DNA of 64,000 nucleotides, from assembly GCA_047971315.1 (NCBI GenBank), contig JBKDZP010000002.1, forward strand, positions 1 through 64,000, written 5' to 3'. Position 1 is the stretch's first letter. The number at the start of each line of letters is the position of its first letter. Positions 36,775 to 46,072 of this stretch are shown piece after piece. The translations under genes were made by a program, and so were the position numbers. Below the pieces are notes generated by a model, which did no database searches, was not told the DNA's origin, and saw only the letters and a list, made by a program, of their open reading frames with translations. This DNA is from JBKDZP01 sp047971315 (GTDB taxonomy: Bacteria > Bacillota_I > Bacilli_A > RF39 > UBA660).

Positions 36775-38508
36775 ATGATAAATATAAAAGAAAATGAAAA
36801 ATTAAATGTAATAAATCATAGCTGTGCACATTTACTAGCACATGCAGTAAAAAAATTATACCCAAACGCTTTATTTTGGGTAGGACCAGTAATTGAAGAA
36901 GGATTTTATTATGATATTGATTTAAAAGACCAATCAATATCTGAAGAAGACCTAGAAAAAATAACAAAAGAAATGAAAAAAATAGTAAAAGACAATAAAT
37001 TAATAAAAAGATTAGAACTTACAAAACAAGAAGCATTAGAAATGTTTAAAGATGATTTATATAAAATTGAATTAATTGAAAATTTAGAAGATGGTACATT
37101 AATTACAGCTTACAGACAAGATGAATTTGTTGATTTATGTAGAGGACCACATGTTGAAAGTACAAAAGTTTTAAAAAATTTTAAATTATTAAAAACTAGT
37201 GGAGCATATTATAAAGGGGATTCTAAAAATAAAATGCTTCAAAGAATATATGGTGTTTGTTTTGAAACAGAAGAAGATTTAAATGAACATTTAGAATTAT
37301 TGGAAGAAGCAAAAAAAAGAGATCATAAAAAATTAGGTAAAGAATTAGATTTATTTATGATAAGTGAATTTGGTCCTGGGTTTCCTTTCTTTTTACCAAA
37401 AGGAATGATAATTAGAAATGAACTTGAAAATTTTTGGTATAAAGAACATACAAAAGAAAACTATAAGTTCATTAAAACACCAATTATGTTAAATAAAGAA
37501 TTATGGGAAGTATCAGGGCATTGGTATAATTATCGTGAAAATATGTATACATCAGAAATTGATGATAAAGAATTTGCTATAAAACCAATGAATTGTCCTG
37601 GTGGAATGTTAGTATATAAAAATGGTTTTCATTCTTATAAAGACTTACCTTTAAAGATTGGAGAACTAGGACTTGTTCATCGTCATGAAGCAAGTGGAGC
37701 ATTAAATGGATTATTTAGGGTTAGAACATTTACTCAAGATGATGCTCACATATTTATGCTAGAAGAACAAATTGAACAAGAAATTGTAAGCTTATTAGGA
37801 TTTATTGATAGAATGTATTCAGTATTTGGATTGTCTTATGAGATAGAATTATCTACAAGACCTTTAGATAAATTTATAGGAGAGATAAGTGTTTGGGATA
37901 AGGCAGAAAAAGCTTTAGCAGATGCTTGTACAAAAGCTTCTAAAAGTTATAAAATTAATCCAGGTGATGGAGCTTTCTATGGACCAAAATTAGATTTAAA
38001 AATTAAAGATTCACTTGGAAGAGTATGGCAATGTGGTACTATTCAATTAGATATGAATTTACCAGAGAGATTTGATTTAACATATATAGATAAAGATGGC
38101 TCTAAAAAACGTCCAATAATGTTACATAGAGTTATATATGGGTCAATTGAAAGATTTATTGGAATATTAATTGAACACTATGCTGGAGCATTTCCAACTT
38201 GGTTAGCTCCTGTACAAGTAAATATAATTCCTGTAAATAATGAATATCATCTAAACTATTCTAAAGAAATATATAATAAATTATTTGATATGGGAATTAG
38301 AGTAGAAATAGACTCAAGAGAAGAAAAATTAGGTTATAAAATGCGTGAAAGTCAAACAAATAAAATACCTTTTACGTTAATTTTAGGTGATAATGAAAAA
38401 GATAATAGTACTTTAAGTTACCGTAAATATGGAACAACTGATACTAATACTTTAAGTATTGACGAATTTTTTAAAATGTTAAATTATGTAATAAAAAATA
38501 AAGAATAG
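36775..38508 (+). CDS. thrS: Threonyl-tRNA synthetase without TGS domain
   Basis: A 577-residue class II synthetase. It starts almost directly with the editing domain (HSCAHLLAHAVKKLYP from about residue 15; CRGPH near 123), whose zinc/His-Cys ligands look intact. The N-terminal TGS domain of about 60 residues found in most bacterial ThrRS (about 640) is missing. The catalytic core has PMNCPGGMLVYK, HRHEASGALNGLFRVR and HRVIYGSIERF. The C-terminal anticodon-binding domain follows (EIDSREEKLGYKMRESQ). AAGGAG precedes ATG 36775. T-box controlled. Confidence 0.95.
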   Translation: MINIKENEKLNVINHSCAHLLAHAVKKLYPNALFWVGPVIEEGFYYDIDLKDQSISEEDLEKITKEMKKIVKDNKLIKRLELTKQEALEMFKDDLYKIELIENLEDGTLITAYRQDEFVDLCRGPHVESTKVLKNFKLLKTSGAYYKGDSKNKMLQRIYGVCFETEEDLNEHLELLEEAKKRDHKKLGKELDLFMISEFGPGFPFFLPKGMIIRNELENFWYKEHTKENYKFIKTPIMLNKELWEVSGHWYNYRENMYTSEIDDKEFAIKPMNCPGGMLVYKNGFHSYKDLPLKIGELGLVHRHEASGALNGLFRVRTFTQDDAHIFMLEEQIEQEIVSLLGFIDRMYSVFGLSYEIELSTRPLDKFIGEISVWDKAEKALADACTKASKSYKINPGDGAFYGPKLDLKIKDSLGRVWQCGTIQLDMNLPERFDLTYIDKDGSKKRPIMLHRVIYGSIERFIGILIEHYAGAFPTWLAPVQVNIIPVNNEYHLNYSKEIYNKLFDMGIRVEIDSREEKLGYKMRESQTNKIPFTLILGDNEKDNSTLSYRKYGTTDTNTLSIDEFFKMLNYVIKNKE

Positions 38509-38530
38509 AATCATAAACTATTCTTTTTTT
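38501..38530 (+). terminator. Terminator of the thrS operon
   Basis: AAGAATAG pairs with CTATTCTT, overlapping the stop codon and followed by Ts. Confidence 0.8.
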
Positions 38531-38565
38531 CATATATTTTATTAAGATTGTACTGGGAGGAATAT

Positions 38566-39072
38566 ATGATAAATAAAAAGAACCTTTGGTTTTTAACTTT
38601 ATTTAGTTTAATTTTAGTTTTAAGTGTGTATTATATAACAATGCCATCAGAATTATTATTAACTAATGGAATTAGTTATCAAGAGACAAGTGATGAAAGT
38701 ACCGATGAGGTAGTAGTAAATGTTGAAGAAAGCGAAATTTTAACAGCACTTAGAGTAGATGCGGATGAAGAGTTATTTAATGAATTAGAGGCACTTAATT
38801 TAATTTTAACAGGAAGTGAAGCAAGTATTGATGATAAAAATAATGCTTTTGAAAAAATGAAATCTCTTAATATTAATAAAGGTTTAGAAACTAAGATTGA
38901 AAATTTAATTAAGACTGAATTAGATTTAAATACATTTGTAAAAATAAATGGTGATCAAGTTAAAGTTGTTGTTGATAATGAAGAAGAAAGTACTGAAATG
39001 GCAAATAAAATTATGCGTATTGTTCAAGGTAATTTTGATAGTAAAATGTATATAACAGTTCAATTTAAATAA
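38566..39072 (+). CDS. SpoIIIAH-like sporulation protein
   Basis: A 168-residue protein with one N-terminal membrane helix (residues 6-25, LWFLTLFSLILVLSVYYITM), an acidic linker, and a C-terminal domain matching the SpoIIIAH-like family (SLNINKGLETKIENLIK, then the EscJ/ring-building-like strand DQVKVVVDNEEES). SpoIIIAH forms, with SpoIIQ, the channel between mother cell and forespore. In Bacillus it ends an eight-gene operon; here it stands alone. GGGAGG supports ATG 38566; an upstream in-frame codon at 38548 is less likely. Confidence 0.85.
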   Translation: MINKKNLWFLTLFSLILVLSVYYITMPSELLLTNGISYQETSDESTDEVVVNVEESEILTALRVDADEELFNELEALNLILTGSEASIDDKNNAFEKMKSLNINKGLETKIENLIKTELDLNTFVKINGDQVKVVVDNEEESTEMANKIMRIVQGNFDSKMYITVQFK

Positions 39073-39161
39073 AATAGGTATTTTAATTCACTAAAATTTC
39101 CTTACTACATAAAATAATATGAGTAAGTATAAACCACCCGACTTAGGAAGTGAGGAACAAG

Positions 39162-39368
39162 GTGAATAAAAGCATACTAACAAAAAGAGAAAAAGAAGTT
39201 TTTAAATTGCTTATTTTAAATATGACCACTTCTGAGATTGCTTCAAAATTAAATATAAGTGAAAAAACAGTAAGAAATCATATTTCAAATGTAATGCAAA
39301 AATTAGGAGTAAAAGGTCGTGCTGGAGCAGTTGTGGAACTTTTAAAATTAGGAGAAATTTCATTATAA
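39162..39368 (+). CDS. gerE: GerE-type LuxR-family regulator
   Basis: A 68-residue DNA-binding protein consisting only of a LuxR-type helix-turn-helix. It contains LTKREKEVFKLL, EIASKLNISEKTVRNHISNV and MQKLGVKGRAGAVVELL. This is very close in length and sequence to B. subtilis GerE, the last mother-cell regulator of spore coat genes. GTG at 39150 is in frame, but GAGG at 39152-39155 supports the GTG at 39162. The neighbouring genes spoIIIAH-like and gerM are also sporulation genes. Confidence 0.9.
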   Translation: MNKSILTKREKEVFKLLILNMTTSEIASKLNISEKTVRNHISNVMQKLGVKGRAGAVVELLKLGEISL

Positions 39369-39391
39369 AACGCATTATTTTGCGTTTTTTT
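39367..39391 (+). terminator. Terminator of gerE
   Basis: AAAACGCA pairs with TGCGTTTT around ATTATT and is followed by Ts. Confidence 0.85.
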
Positions 39392-39417
39392 CATATTCTT
39401 AAGTAGAGGTGATGTGC

Positions 39418-40380
39418 ATGATAAAGCGAATGTATATAAAAAAAATAATAATATCAACATCAGTATTATTTTCTTTATTTTTAATGTACTTGATACCAAG
39501 TAAAGAAGATATTATTGTAAGTCTTGACGGTGATATAACATATGTTGATATGGAGGTTACTAAAGGCGTAATATTTTTGTTAGATCAAAATGAATTTATA
39601 GCTAGAACTAAAATTGTATTAAGTGATAATACTGATATTGAACAAAAGGCAAGAGATTTATTAGAAGTATTAATTGTAGATGGAGAGGGTGAAAGTAAAA
39701 TCCCAAGTGGATTTAAATCTATTATTCCAAGTGATACTAAAATACTTAGTTTAGATTTTGATAATGGTTTAATTAAGGTTAATTTTTCAAGTGATATTTT
39801 AGAAATAAATTCTAAATATGAAGAAAAACTAATAGAAGCTATTGTTTATACATTAACAAATATTGAAGGTGTTTATCAAGTTGTATTATATGTAGATGGA
39901 GATATTTTAACAAAACTTCCCAAAACAGGAATTAATTTACCTAGTACATTAGATAGAAGTTATGGTATAAATAAACAAGTAAATATAGAAACTTACAAAG
40001 ATATTACAGGAGTTACAATTTATTATATAAGTAAATATAATGATAATTACTATTATGTTCCAGTTACAAAATATGTGAATGATGATAGAGAAAAAATAAA
40101 AATTATTATTGATGAATTAGCAAGTAATCAAACTTTTAATACTAATTTACTTAGTTTTTTAAATAGTAATACTGAGTTACTAGCAACAGAACAAGATTTA
40201 ACAACTTTATCACTTTTATTTAATAAATATATATTTGATGATTTAAATGATAAAAGTATCTTAGAAGAGGTAATTTATACTATAAGTTTATCAGTTGCTG
40301 ATAATTATAATGTTGAAGAAGTAATTTTTGAAGTAGAAAATGAAGAAATTTACAAAAGTGTACTAAAAAGTATTGAATAA
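39418..40380 (+). CDS. gerM: GerM-like sporulation/germination protein
   Basis: A 320-residue exported protein. The N-terminal helix (residues 8-26) is a signal anchor. Two GerMN-type domains follow, at about residues 60-165 (LDFDNGLIKVNFSSDI, then IEGVYQVVLYVDG) and about 190-315 (ITGVTIYYISKYNDNYYYVP onward). In Bacillus GerM helps septal peptidoglycan synthesis and engulfment by localising the SpoIIIAG/AH complex, fitting the nearby spoIIIAH-like gene. AGAGGTGATG precedes ATG 39418; earlier in-frame starts at 39409 and 39412 lie inside this SD. Confidence 0.85.
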   Translation: MIKRMYIKKIIISTSVLFSLFLMYLIPSKEDIIVSLDGDITYVDMEVTKGVIFLLDQNEFIARTKIVLSDNTDIEQKARDLLEVLIVDGEGESKIPSGFKSIIPSDTKILSLDFDNGLIKVNFSSDILEINSKYEEKLIEAIVYTLTNIEGVYQVVLYVDGDILTKLPKTGINLPSTLDRSYGINKQVNIETYKDITGVTIYYISKYNDNYYYVPVTKYVNDDREKIKIIIDELASNQTFNTNLLSFLNSNTELLATEQDLTTLSLLFNKYIFDDLNDKSILEEVIYTISLSVADNYNVEEVIFEVENEEIYKSVLKSIE

Positions 40381-40427
40381 TTTTTTAGTTTATTGTATAA
40401 TCAATTTGTTCTTTAAAAGAACAAGTT

Positions 40428-40504
40428 GTCTTGGTAGCTCAGCAGGATAGAGCAATGCCCTTCTAAGGCATCGGTCGGGGGTTCGAATCTCTCCCAAGAC
40501 ACCA
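40428..40504 (+). tRNA. tRNA-Arg (anticodon TCT)
   Basis: A full cloverleaf can be drawn: acceptor GTCTTGG with CCAAGAC, D-arm with GCTC/GAGC, and anticodon stem ATGCC/GGCAT with loop CTTCTAA, giving anticodon TCT at 40462-40464. The T-loop is GTTCGAATC. The CCA end is encoded (40502-40504). It reads AGA codons, the most used Arg codon here. Single tRNA with its own terminator. Confidence 0.97.
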
Positions 40505-40514
40505 TTTATAAATT

Positions 40515-40541
40515 AACTAACTAGGAACAGTTAGTTTTTTT
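40515..40541 (+). terminator. Terminator after tRNA-Arg
   Basis: AACTAACT pairs with AGTTAGTT around AGGAAC, then a T-run. Confidence 0.85.
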
Positions 40542-40549
40542 GTGTTTAA

Positions 40550-41038
40550 GGATTAATAGGTATTCTATTACAAATAGAAATTATTGGAAAGTTTAATAAT
40601 AATAAACTATTTGAAATTAAAAAATTTTGTTATAAAAAGAAATATTAAGATGATAATCAATGTTCTAACAATATTTTAATATTAAAATAAGATAAATTGA
40701 AATATATAAACAAAGATAATTTAATATGGAAAATTGCTTATAATTTATGGTGCACTAAAGCAAAAAAATATATTAAAGAAAAAAATAATGTAACTTATGA
40801 AGATAATATTAATAAAAATTATAAAGTTGATATGATTAATAGACTTATTTATAAAGAAATTGCGACTAATTTAGACAACATTGGTTTAACCAAAAATGAA
40901 AAAACATCATTTGAATTATATTATTTTAATGACCTTTCAATAAAAGAAATCAGTACAAAAATTAATATTGCTGCAATAAATATTAAATATTATTTATTTA
41001 ATGCAAGAAAGAAAATAAAGGAGAGATACTATGAATGA
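40550..41038 (+). pseudogene. ECF-like RNA polymerase sigma factor, decayed
   Basis: One reading frame runs from about 40550 to the TGA at 41036 but is broken by TAA at 40646 and 40688. The upstream part (LFEIKKFCYKKKY, then DDNQCSNNILI) resembles sigma region 2. The open 3' part (40697-41038) keeps region 4: FELYYFNDLSIKEISTKINI, then KYYLFNARKKIKERY. A truncated product from TTG 40697 would lack the core-binding region 2. The stop overlaps the ATG of the next gene (41031), as expected for a sigma factor with a co-translated partner. Confidence 0.6.
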
Positions 41039-41720
41039 TTTAAATTTAGATAAATATTTAGATATTGCTAATAAAGTAAAATTGGAAAAAGGATTAGATA
41101 CATATTTATCATTGTATCCAATGTTAAGAAAAATTGAAGACATGTTATATGTGTGTGTTGTATTAACAAATGAAAATGATAATGTATGGAGTATTACAAG
41201 CAATATAATTCCTGAATATTGGATGTTGATAGACATTAATACATTCGAAGTTGTAGAATTTAATAAAACAGGAGAGAAAAAATTTGCAATTGAAATAATA
41301 AAAGAAAAAAATATAGAAAATAAACAAAAAGAAATTTCTAAATATACAGTTGAAAAAACATTACAATACAAAGAATATTTGATGCAAGATGTAATAAATC
41401 AACAACTTCCTATACAAAAAAATTTATCTTTAATTATTGGTGATAAAATTGAAATTAATGGTGAAACAATAACTGTTAACAATTATTTAATATCTATGCT
41501 TGAAAATGATATCAATCAAAAAGTAAATGAATTAGTTGATTTACTGGCACATTCAAAATACGGATCAATAACATTTTACTATGATTGTATAATTCAAGAA
41601 GTGATTAATGAATATATAGATAACAAAATTATTAATTTAAATAAAATGGAATTATGTGTAGAAATTATGGATAATTATTATGATGGTGTAATTGGAATTA
41701 AAAATATATTTAATATATAA
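41031..41720 (+). CDS. Unknown protein downstream of decayed sigma factor, 229 residues
   Basis: No family recognised. The predicted protein is soluble, with no signal peptide or membrane helix. A mixed N-terminal half (WSITSNIIPEYWMLIDINTFEVVEF) is followed by a long helical C-terminal half. It overlaps the sigma remnant by 8 bases behind AGGAGAG, an arrangement often seen for anti-sigma or co-regulated genes, but there is no anti-sigma motif. The reading frame is intact although its presumed partner is not. Confidence 0.7.
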   Translation: MNDLNLDKYLDIANKVKLEKGLDTYLSLYPMLRKIEDMLYVCVVLTNENDNVWSITSNIIPEYWMLIDINTFEVVEFNKTGEKKFAIEIIKEKNIENKQKEISKYTVEKTLQYKEYLMQDVINQQLPIQKNLSLIIGDKIEINGETITVNNYLISMLENDINQKVNELVDLLAHSKYGSITFYYDCIIQEVINEYIDNKIINLNKMELCVEIMDNYYDGVIGIKNIFNI

Positions 41721-41726
41721 ATATTA

Positions 41727-41754
41727 AATAACTAAGAATAGTTAGTTTTTTTTT
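41727..41754 (+). terminator. Rho-independent terminator
   Basis: TAACTA pairs with TAGTTA around AGAA, followed by a long T-run. Confidence 0.75.
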
Positions 41755-41851
41755 ATTCAATGGAAGAGGTATTATATTTAAAAAAATTATTGTAAAAAAA
41801 ATAAAAAATGATACTATTACTAATAGATAATATAAAAAAAACGAGCATGTT

Positions 41852-43818
41852 ATGAAAAATATAAGACGTAAACAACGGGGATTTACATTAATCGAGTTAC
41901 TTGCAGTAATAGTAATTATAGCAGTAATAGCTTTAATTTCAACACCAATGATTTTAGGAGTAATTGAAAAATCAAAAAAAGGAGCAATAAAGGATTCTGC
42001 ATATGGAATTTCTAAAGCAGCCGATTTATACTATGCTTCTAATGTAGAAAATGGAGTATCAATTGAAACAACTCTTGATGTAACAGATGGGACACTAAAT
42101 TATAAAGGTAAAATAGACACCAGTATTGTGATGTTTAATGATTCTGGAAAAAGTAAAATTATAATTTCAATTGATTAATACTGTGCATATAAAGATTATG
42201 ATGAAAATGTTTCAATAGGGCTTATTGATGGAAGTTACTGCAATATTAATGAAACATTAATTAGTTTATCAAACTTTGAAATAGGTGAATCTGATTTAAG
42301 TTTATTAGTAAAATCAACTACTGATGTACCAACTAATGCGTGAATTGAAAATGAAATTAGAGTAATTAGCTCAATAGCTGTGTCAGGTTATGTAATTTCA
42401 GATATACAACCAACAAATAATACAAAAGGACAAGAATGGATGAAAATAGATTTGACTAGTAGTACACGGATTATGATGGAAACAACATCTATTCCAATTG
42501 GTACAACATATCAAAATGATGGAAGTAATTGGAATAGAGTAGATACATATATTTATAGTTCAAGATGGATTAAATTTAGTAATTCAACATATAGTGAATC
42601 TATATTGAATGGATCAGCTCCAATTATAGGAACAAATATGATTCCTGTTACAATAGCAGATAATGGGGATGTAACATATGCGAATATAAAAACTGAGTGG
42701 TACAATTATAGTAAAAAATATGGGCAAATGCAGTAATATTAATAGATAATCTAAGTACTGCATATAAAACAGGTGATAAAATAATAAAAGATGATATTTA
42801 ATCATACTTTGTATGGGTACCAAGATATAAATATAAAATATTTAATAAAGGAAATTATACAAGTGTGATTTCAGGTGTGCCAACTGAAAGCTATGCACAA
42901 ATAATTGATATAATATTTGAAAATAAAGATACAGCAGTATCAAATGGATCATTAGTAGGAGAATATTTAACACATCCTGCATTCACTACTTTAAATACTA
43001 ATGGTATATGGGTAGGAAAATATGAAATAGGATATAGTGGAGCTACAAGTACAGCTACAGCTCAAGTTACAAGCTCAGATTCTTCCAAGATAATAGTAAA
43101 ACCGAATGTGTATAGTTGGAGAAGTAATACTGTAAATAATATATTTTTAGCAGCATATAATTATGATACAACTAATAATTCTCAAATGATGGAAAATACT
43201 GAATGGGGAGCAGTCGCATACCTTTCACACTCAGTATATGGAATTAAAAAGGAAATCAATATTAATAATAATTCCAGTTATAAAACAGGATATAGTGCGC
43301 TTACTACAACTAATCAAACAATATTTCCAGGAACAAATGGAGATAGCTCAGCGTTTAATCAACTTTATAATACAGAAACAGGATATTTAGCAAGCACTAC
43401 TGGAAATATTACAGGAATATATGATATGTCAAGAGGAGCAGTTGAATATATGGCATCATATGTAAGTGGAAAGTTAGGAAGCAGTGGATTTAATACTACA
43501 ACTATTGCTTAGTATGATTCTAAATATTTTGATGTGTATAGTGTGAGTTCAACCTCTACAACTTGGAACAACAGAATTCTAGGAGATGCAACAGGAGAAA
43601 TTGGACCAATAAGTAAATATGCGGATGCGGATGGGTCGACAAGAGCTCATGATAGTTGGTATGGTGCTTTAACTGATTTTGTGGATTCTTCGTACCCATG
43701 GTTCATTCGAAGTAGTAATTATAATTTTGGTGCTCTTGCTGGTACATTTAGATTGAAAAAGAGCACAGGAGGTAGCAGTACTAATTCTAGTAGCCGCATT
43801 GTGCTTGCTAATTACTAA
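41852..43818 (+). pseudogene. Pilin/C-type-lectin fusion protein, decayed paralogue of the gene at 51480
   Basis: The N-terminus is a normal prepilin (RGFTLIELLAVIVI, then ALISTPMILGVIEKSKKGA). The whole length can be followed against the intact protein at 51480, for example ILNGSAPIIGTNMIPV and SYFVWVPRYKYKIF. NTEWGAVAYLSHSVYGIKKE and RILGDATGEIGP also match. Damage: TAA at 42176, TGA at 42341, a one-base frameshift near 42717, TAA near 42800 and TAG at 43510. All three stop codons occur, so recoding is not an explanation. The last part (43534-43818) is open and ends SSRIVLANY, matching GSRLVLAIN of the intact copy, although the residues between conserved anchors differ strongly. Confidence 0.85.
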
Positions 43819-43821
43819 AAC

Positions 43822-43920
43822 TATAGTTAGAAACTTATAAAATATATTTTTTCATCTACTTTATATTATAAAATACCAAGTAGATGAAAAAATATATTTT
43901 ATATACTTGAATTAACTATA
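43822..43920. repeat. Long near-perfect hairpin after the pilin/lectin pseudogene
   Basis: A perfect 26-base inverted repeat (43836-43861 with 43878-43903) with a 16-base loop, plus outer 7-base arms TATAGTT (43822-43828) and AACTATA (43914-43920). It begins 4 bases after the pseudogene stop. It is far longer than a normal terminator and lacks a clear T-run after it. Confidence 0.8.
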
Positions 43921-44003
43921 ATAATAATTTTAATGACGATTTAAAAAATATTAATATTATTTGAGTTATAGTACTTTGAACTTTAATTTATAATTTATTT
44001 ATT

Positions 44004-44028
44004 AACTAACTAGAAATAGTTAGTTTTT
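44004..44028 (+). terminator. Rho-independent terminator
   Basis: AACTAACTA pairs with TAGTTAGTT around GAAA and ends in Ts. It lies just upstream of the RNB-domain gene. Confidence 0.75.
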
Positions 44029-44096
44029 ATTGACTTTCATAAAATATAAATGTATTATAAAGTGTATTAAGTATTATAAGTGACTGGGGGATATTT

Positions 44097-46004
44097 ATGC
44101 AAAAAAGTAGTATTACCAAAATAGAAAATGTACTTAAGTGTAAACAAGAAATTGGGTTACAAGAATTATGCAAATTATTAGAGCATTCAGAAAAAGAAAC
44201 TAGAAAATTACTACTTAATTATTTAAATCAAATAATTTGTAAAATAAAAAATAAAGAAGAAATAGAAAAATATATGTATTTATTTAAAATATTTAATTAT
44301 TTAGAAAATATAGAAAATGTAACTGAAAATGATAATATAATAATATCGTTAGAAAATATTTCTATTGTATGTCTTAAAAGATTAAAAGAAAATAAAAAAA
44401 ATAATAAAGTAAATAATAACAATAAAAATATATTTTCTTTGATACTAGATAAAACAGATACTACCGTAATAAAATTAAAACAAAAAGAATTACCAAGATA
44501 CATCGAAAAATCTAAAACTGTACTTGAGATTCTAAATAATTTAATATATAACTACAAAAATTATAATAAAATAGAAGCAATTATAAATACATTTTTAAAT
44601 GATATAAAATTATCTCAAGAAGAAATTAATATATTTTTTGAAGAATTAATAGATAAATATACGAAAGCAATAATAGATAATAATCAAATTTTAGATATAA
44701 TACATTATCAAAAAATAATAAAATTATGTATATTTGACTTGAAATTAAATATAGATTTAAATTTAGAAAAAAAACTAATTTCAAAATTAGAAGAAACAAG
44801 ATATTTAGTTGAAAGTAAAAATTTTAATAAAAAAAATAAAAAAAGATTTGCTCAATATTTAGATGAAACGATAAAAAATTTAGAAAAAAAAGATGTTACT
44901 AATGATATAAATCAATTAAAATACAAATATAATATATTACCTAATAATAAACATAATATGTTAAATGAACCAAATGATACACAAATGAATAAAAGCACAA
45001 AAATAACAGATTGTAAAAATAAATATACCTTCACGATTGATGAATTTAATACTTGGGCTTTCGATGATGCCTGTTCATTAGAAAAATTGGAAAATGGAAA
45101 TTATTTACTTGGAATTTATGTTGCTGATGTAACAACAGAAGTTCCAAGAAATAGTAATATAGATATTTTGGCAAGAAAAATGGTACAAACAACTAATTTT
45201 AATCGTTCAGTAGTTACAATGTTACCAACTGATTTAATAAACAAATTAACATTAAAAAAAAATGAAGATAGAATGGCAATTGGTTCATTTTTTGAACTAG
45301 ATAATAATTTAAATTGTATAAATTATTATGTTGAAAGATGTATCATAAATGTTGATAATAATTATAGTTATGATACTGTAGATTGCATGTTAACTGATTC
45401 TAAACAGACATTAGAAATTAATACTTTAAAGAATATTGTAAAAATAGCAAAAAAATTTCAAAATAGTTCTAATTTGAATACTCAATATCGTTTATCAAAA
45501 AAATTAATGGGCGAAATAATATGTTGTGAAGCAGCAAATTCTAAATTTGCTCACACTATGATTTCTGATTTAATGGTGCAATATAATTTTTTTATAGCAA
45601 ACTATTTTAGTAAACAACTAAAAGTACCTTTTATTTACCGAGTTAATATATATAATAATGAAAATATTTTACCATTTTTAAAAGAATGTAAATCTGCTAG
45701 AGAAGTTGAAAAATATTTAAGTAACTCTGTTGATTCTTCAATATATTCAGTTGAAAATCTTGGTCATAAGGGTTTATGTTTACCATCTTACTGTCATGCA
45801 ACAAATCCACTTCGAAATTACAGTTCACTAGAAAATGAAAGATTAATAATTGAACATATGATTGATAATGATTTTAGTGCAGATTTAAAAAATAGATATG
45901 AAAAATATAAAAATCTATGTGAATATATGAATAATAGAATTGAATTAAATAAAGAATATATTGAAGATTCAAAAAAATATATGAAAAATAAAAGCTGTAA
46001 TTGA
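44097..46004 (+). CDS. RNB-domain protein with altered active site, no S1 or cold-shock domain
   Basis: A 635-residue protein. Residues 1-300 are helical with no OB-fold cold-shock domain. An RNB (RNase II/R) domain follows from about 313: FTIDEFNTWAFDDACSLEKL, GNYLLGIYVADVTTEV, VVTMLPTDLINKLTL, VPFIYRVN and ATNPLRNYSSLENERLI. Of the four catalytic aspartates of RNase R (D272, D278, D280, D281), three have counterparts (D315, D323, D324). The D278 position is Ala321. TSPIRRY is changed to TNPLRNY. No S1 domain follows. Activity is therefore doubtful. GGGGG precedes the ATG; mutS follows separately. It ends with TGA. Confidence 0.8.
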   Translation: MQKSSITKIENVLKCKQEIGLQELCKLLEHSEKETRKLLLNYLNQIICKIKNKEEIEKYMYLFKIFNYLENIENVTENDNIIISLENISIVCLKRLKENKKNNKVNNNNKNIFSLILDKTDTTVIKLKQKELPRYIEKSKTVLEILNNLIYNYKNYNKIEAIINTFLNDIKLSQEEINIFFEELIDKYTKAIIDNNQILDIIHYQKIIKLCIFDLKLNIDLNLEKKLISKLEETRYLVESKNFNKKNKKRFAQYLDETIKNLEKKDVTNDINQLKYKYNILPNNKHNMLNEPNDTQMNKSTKITDCKNKYTFTIDEFNTWAFDDACSLEKLENGNYLLGIYVADVTTEVPRNSNIDILARKMVQTTNFNRSVVTMLPTDLINKLTLKKNEDRMAIGSFFELDNNLNCINYYVERCIINVDNNYSYDTVDCMLTDSKQTLEINTLKNIVKIAKKFQNSSNLNTQYRLSKKLMGEIICCEAANSKFAHTMISDLMVQYNFFIANYFSKQLKVPFIYRVNIYNNENILPFLKECKSAREVEKYLSNSVDSSIYSVENLGHKGLCLPSYCHATNPLRNYSSLENERLIIEHMIDNDFSADLKNRYEKYKNLCEYMNNRIELNKEYIEDSKKYMKNKSCN

Positions 46005-46006
46005 AA

Positions 46007-46044
46007 GAAAGCATACAACCTTATAGATTTGTATCTTTTTTTTT
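46007..46044 (+). terminator. Probable terminator of the RNB-domain gene
   Basis: An imperfect stem (AAAGCATACA with TGTATCTTT, one bulge) followed by a T-run, just after the stop codon. Confidence 0.55.
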
Positions 46045-46072
46045 GTTATAATATAAATAACGAGGTGAACAG

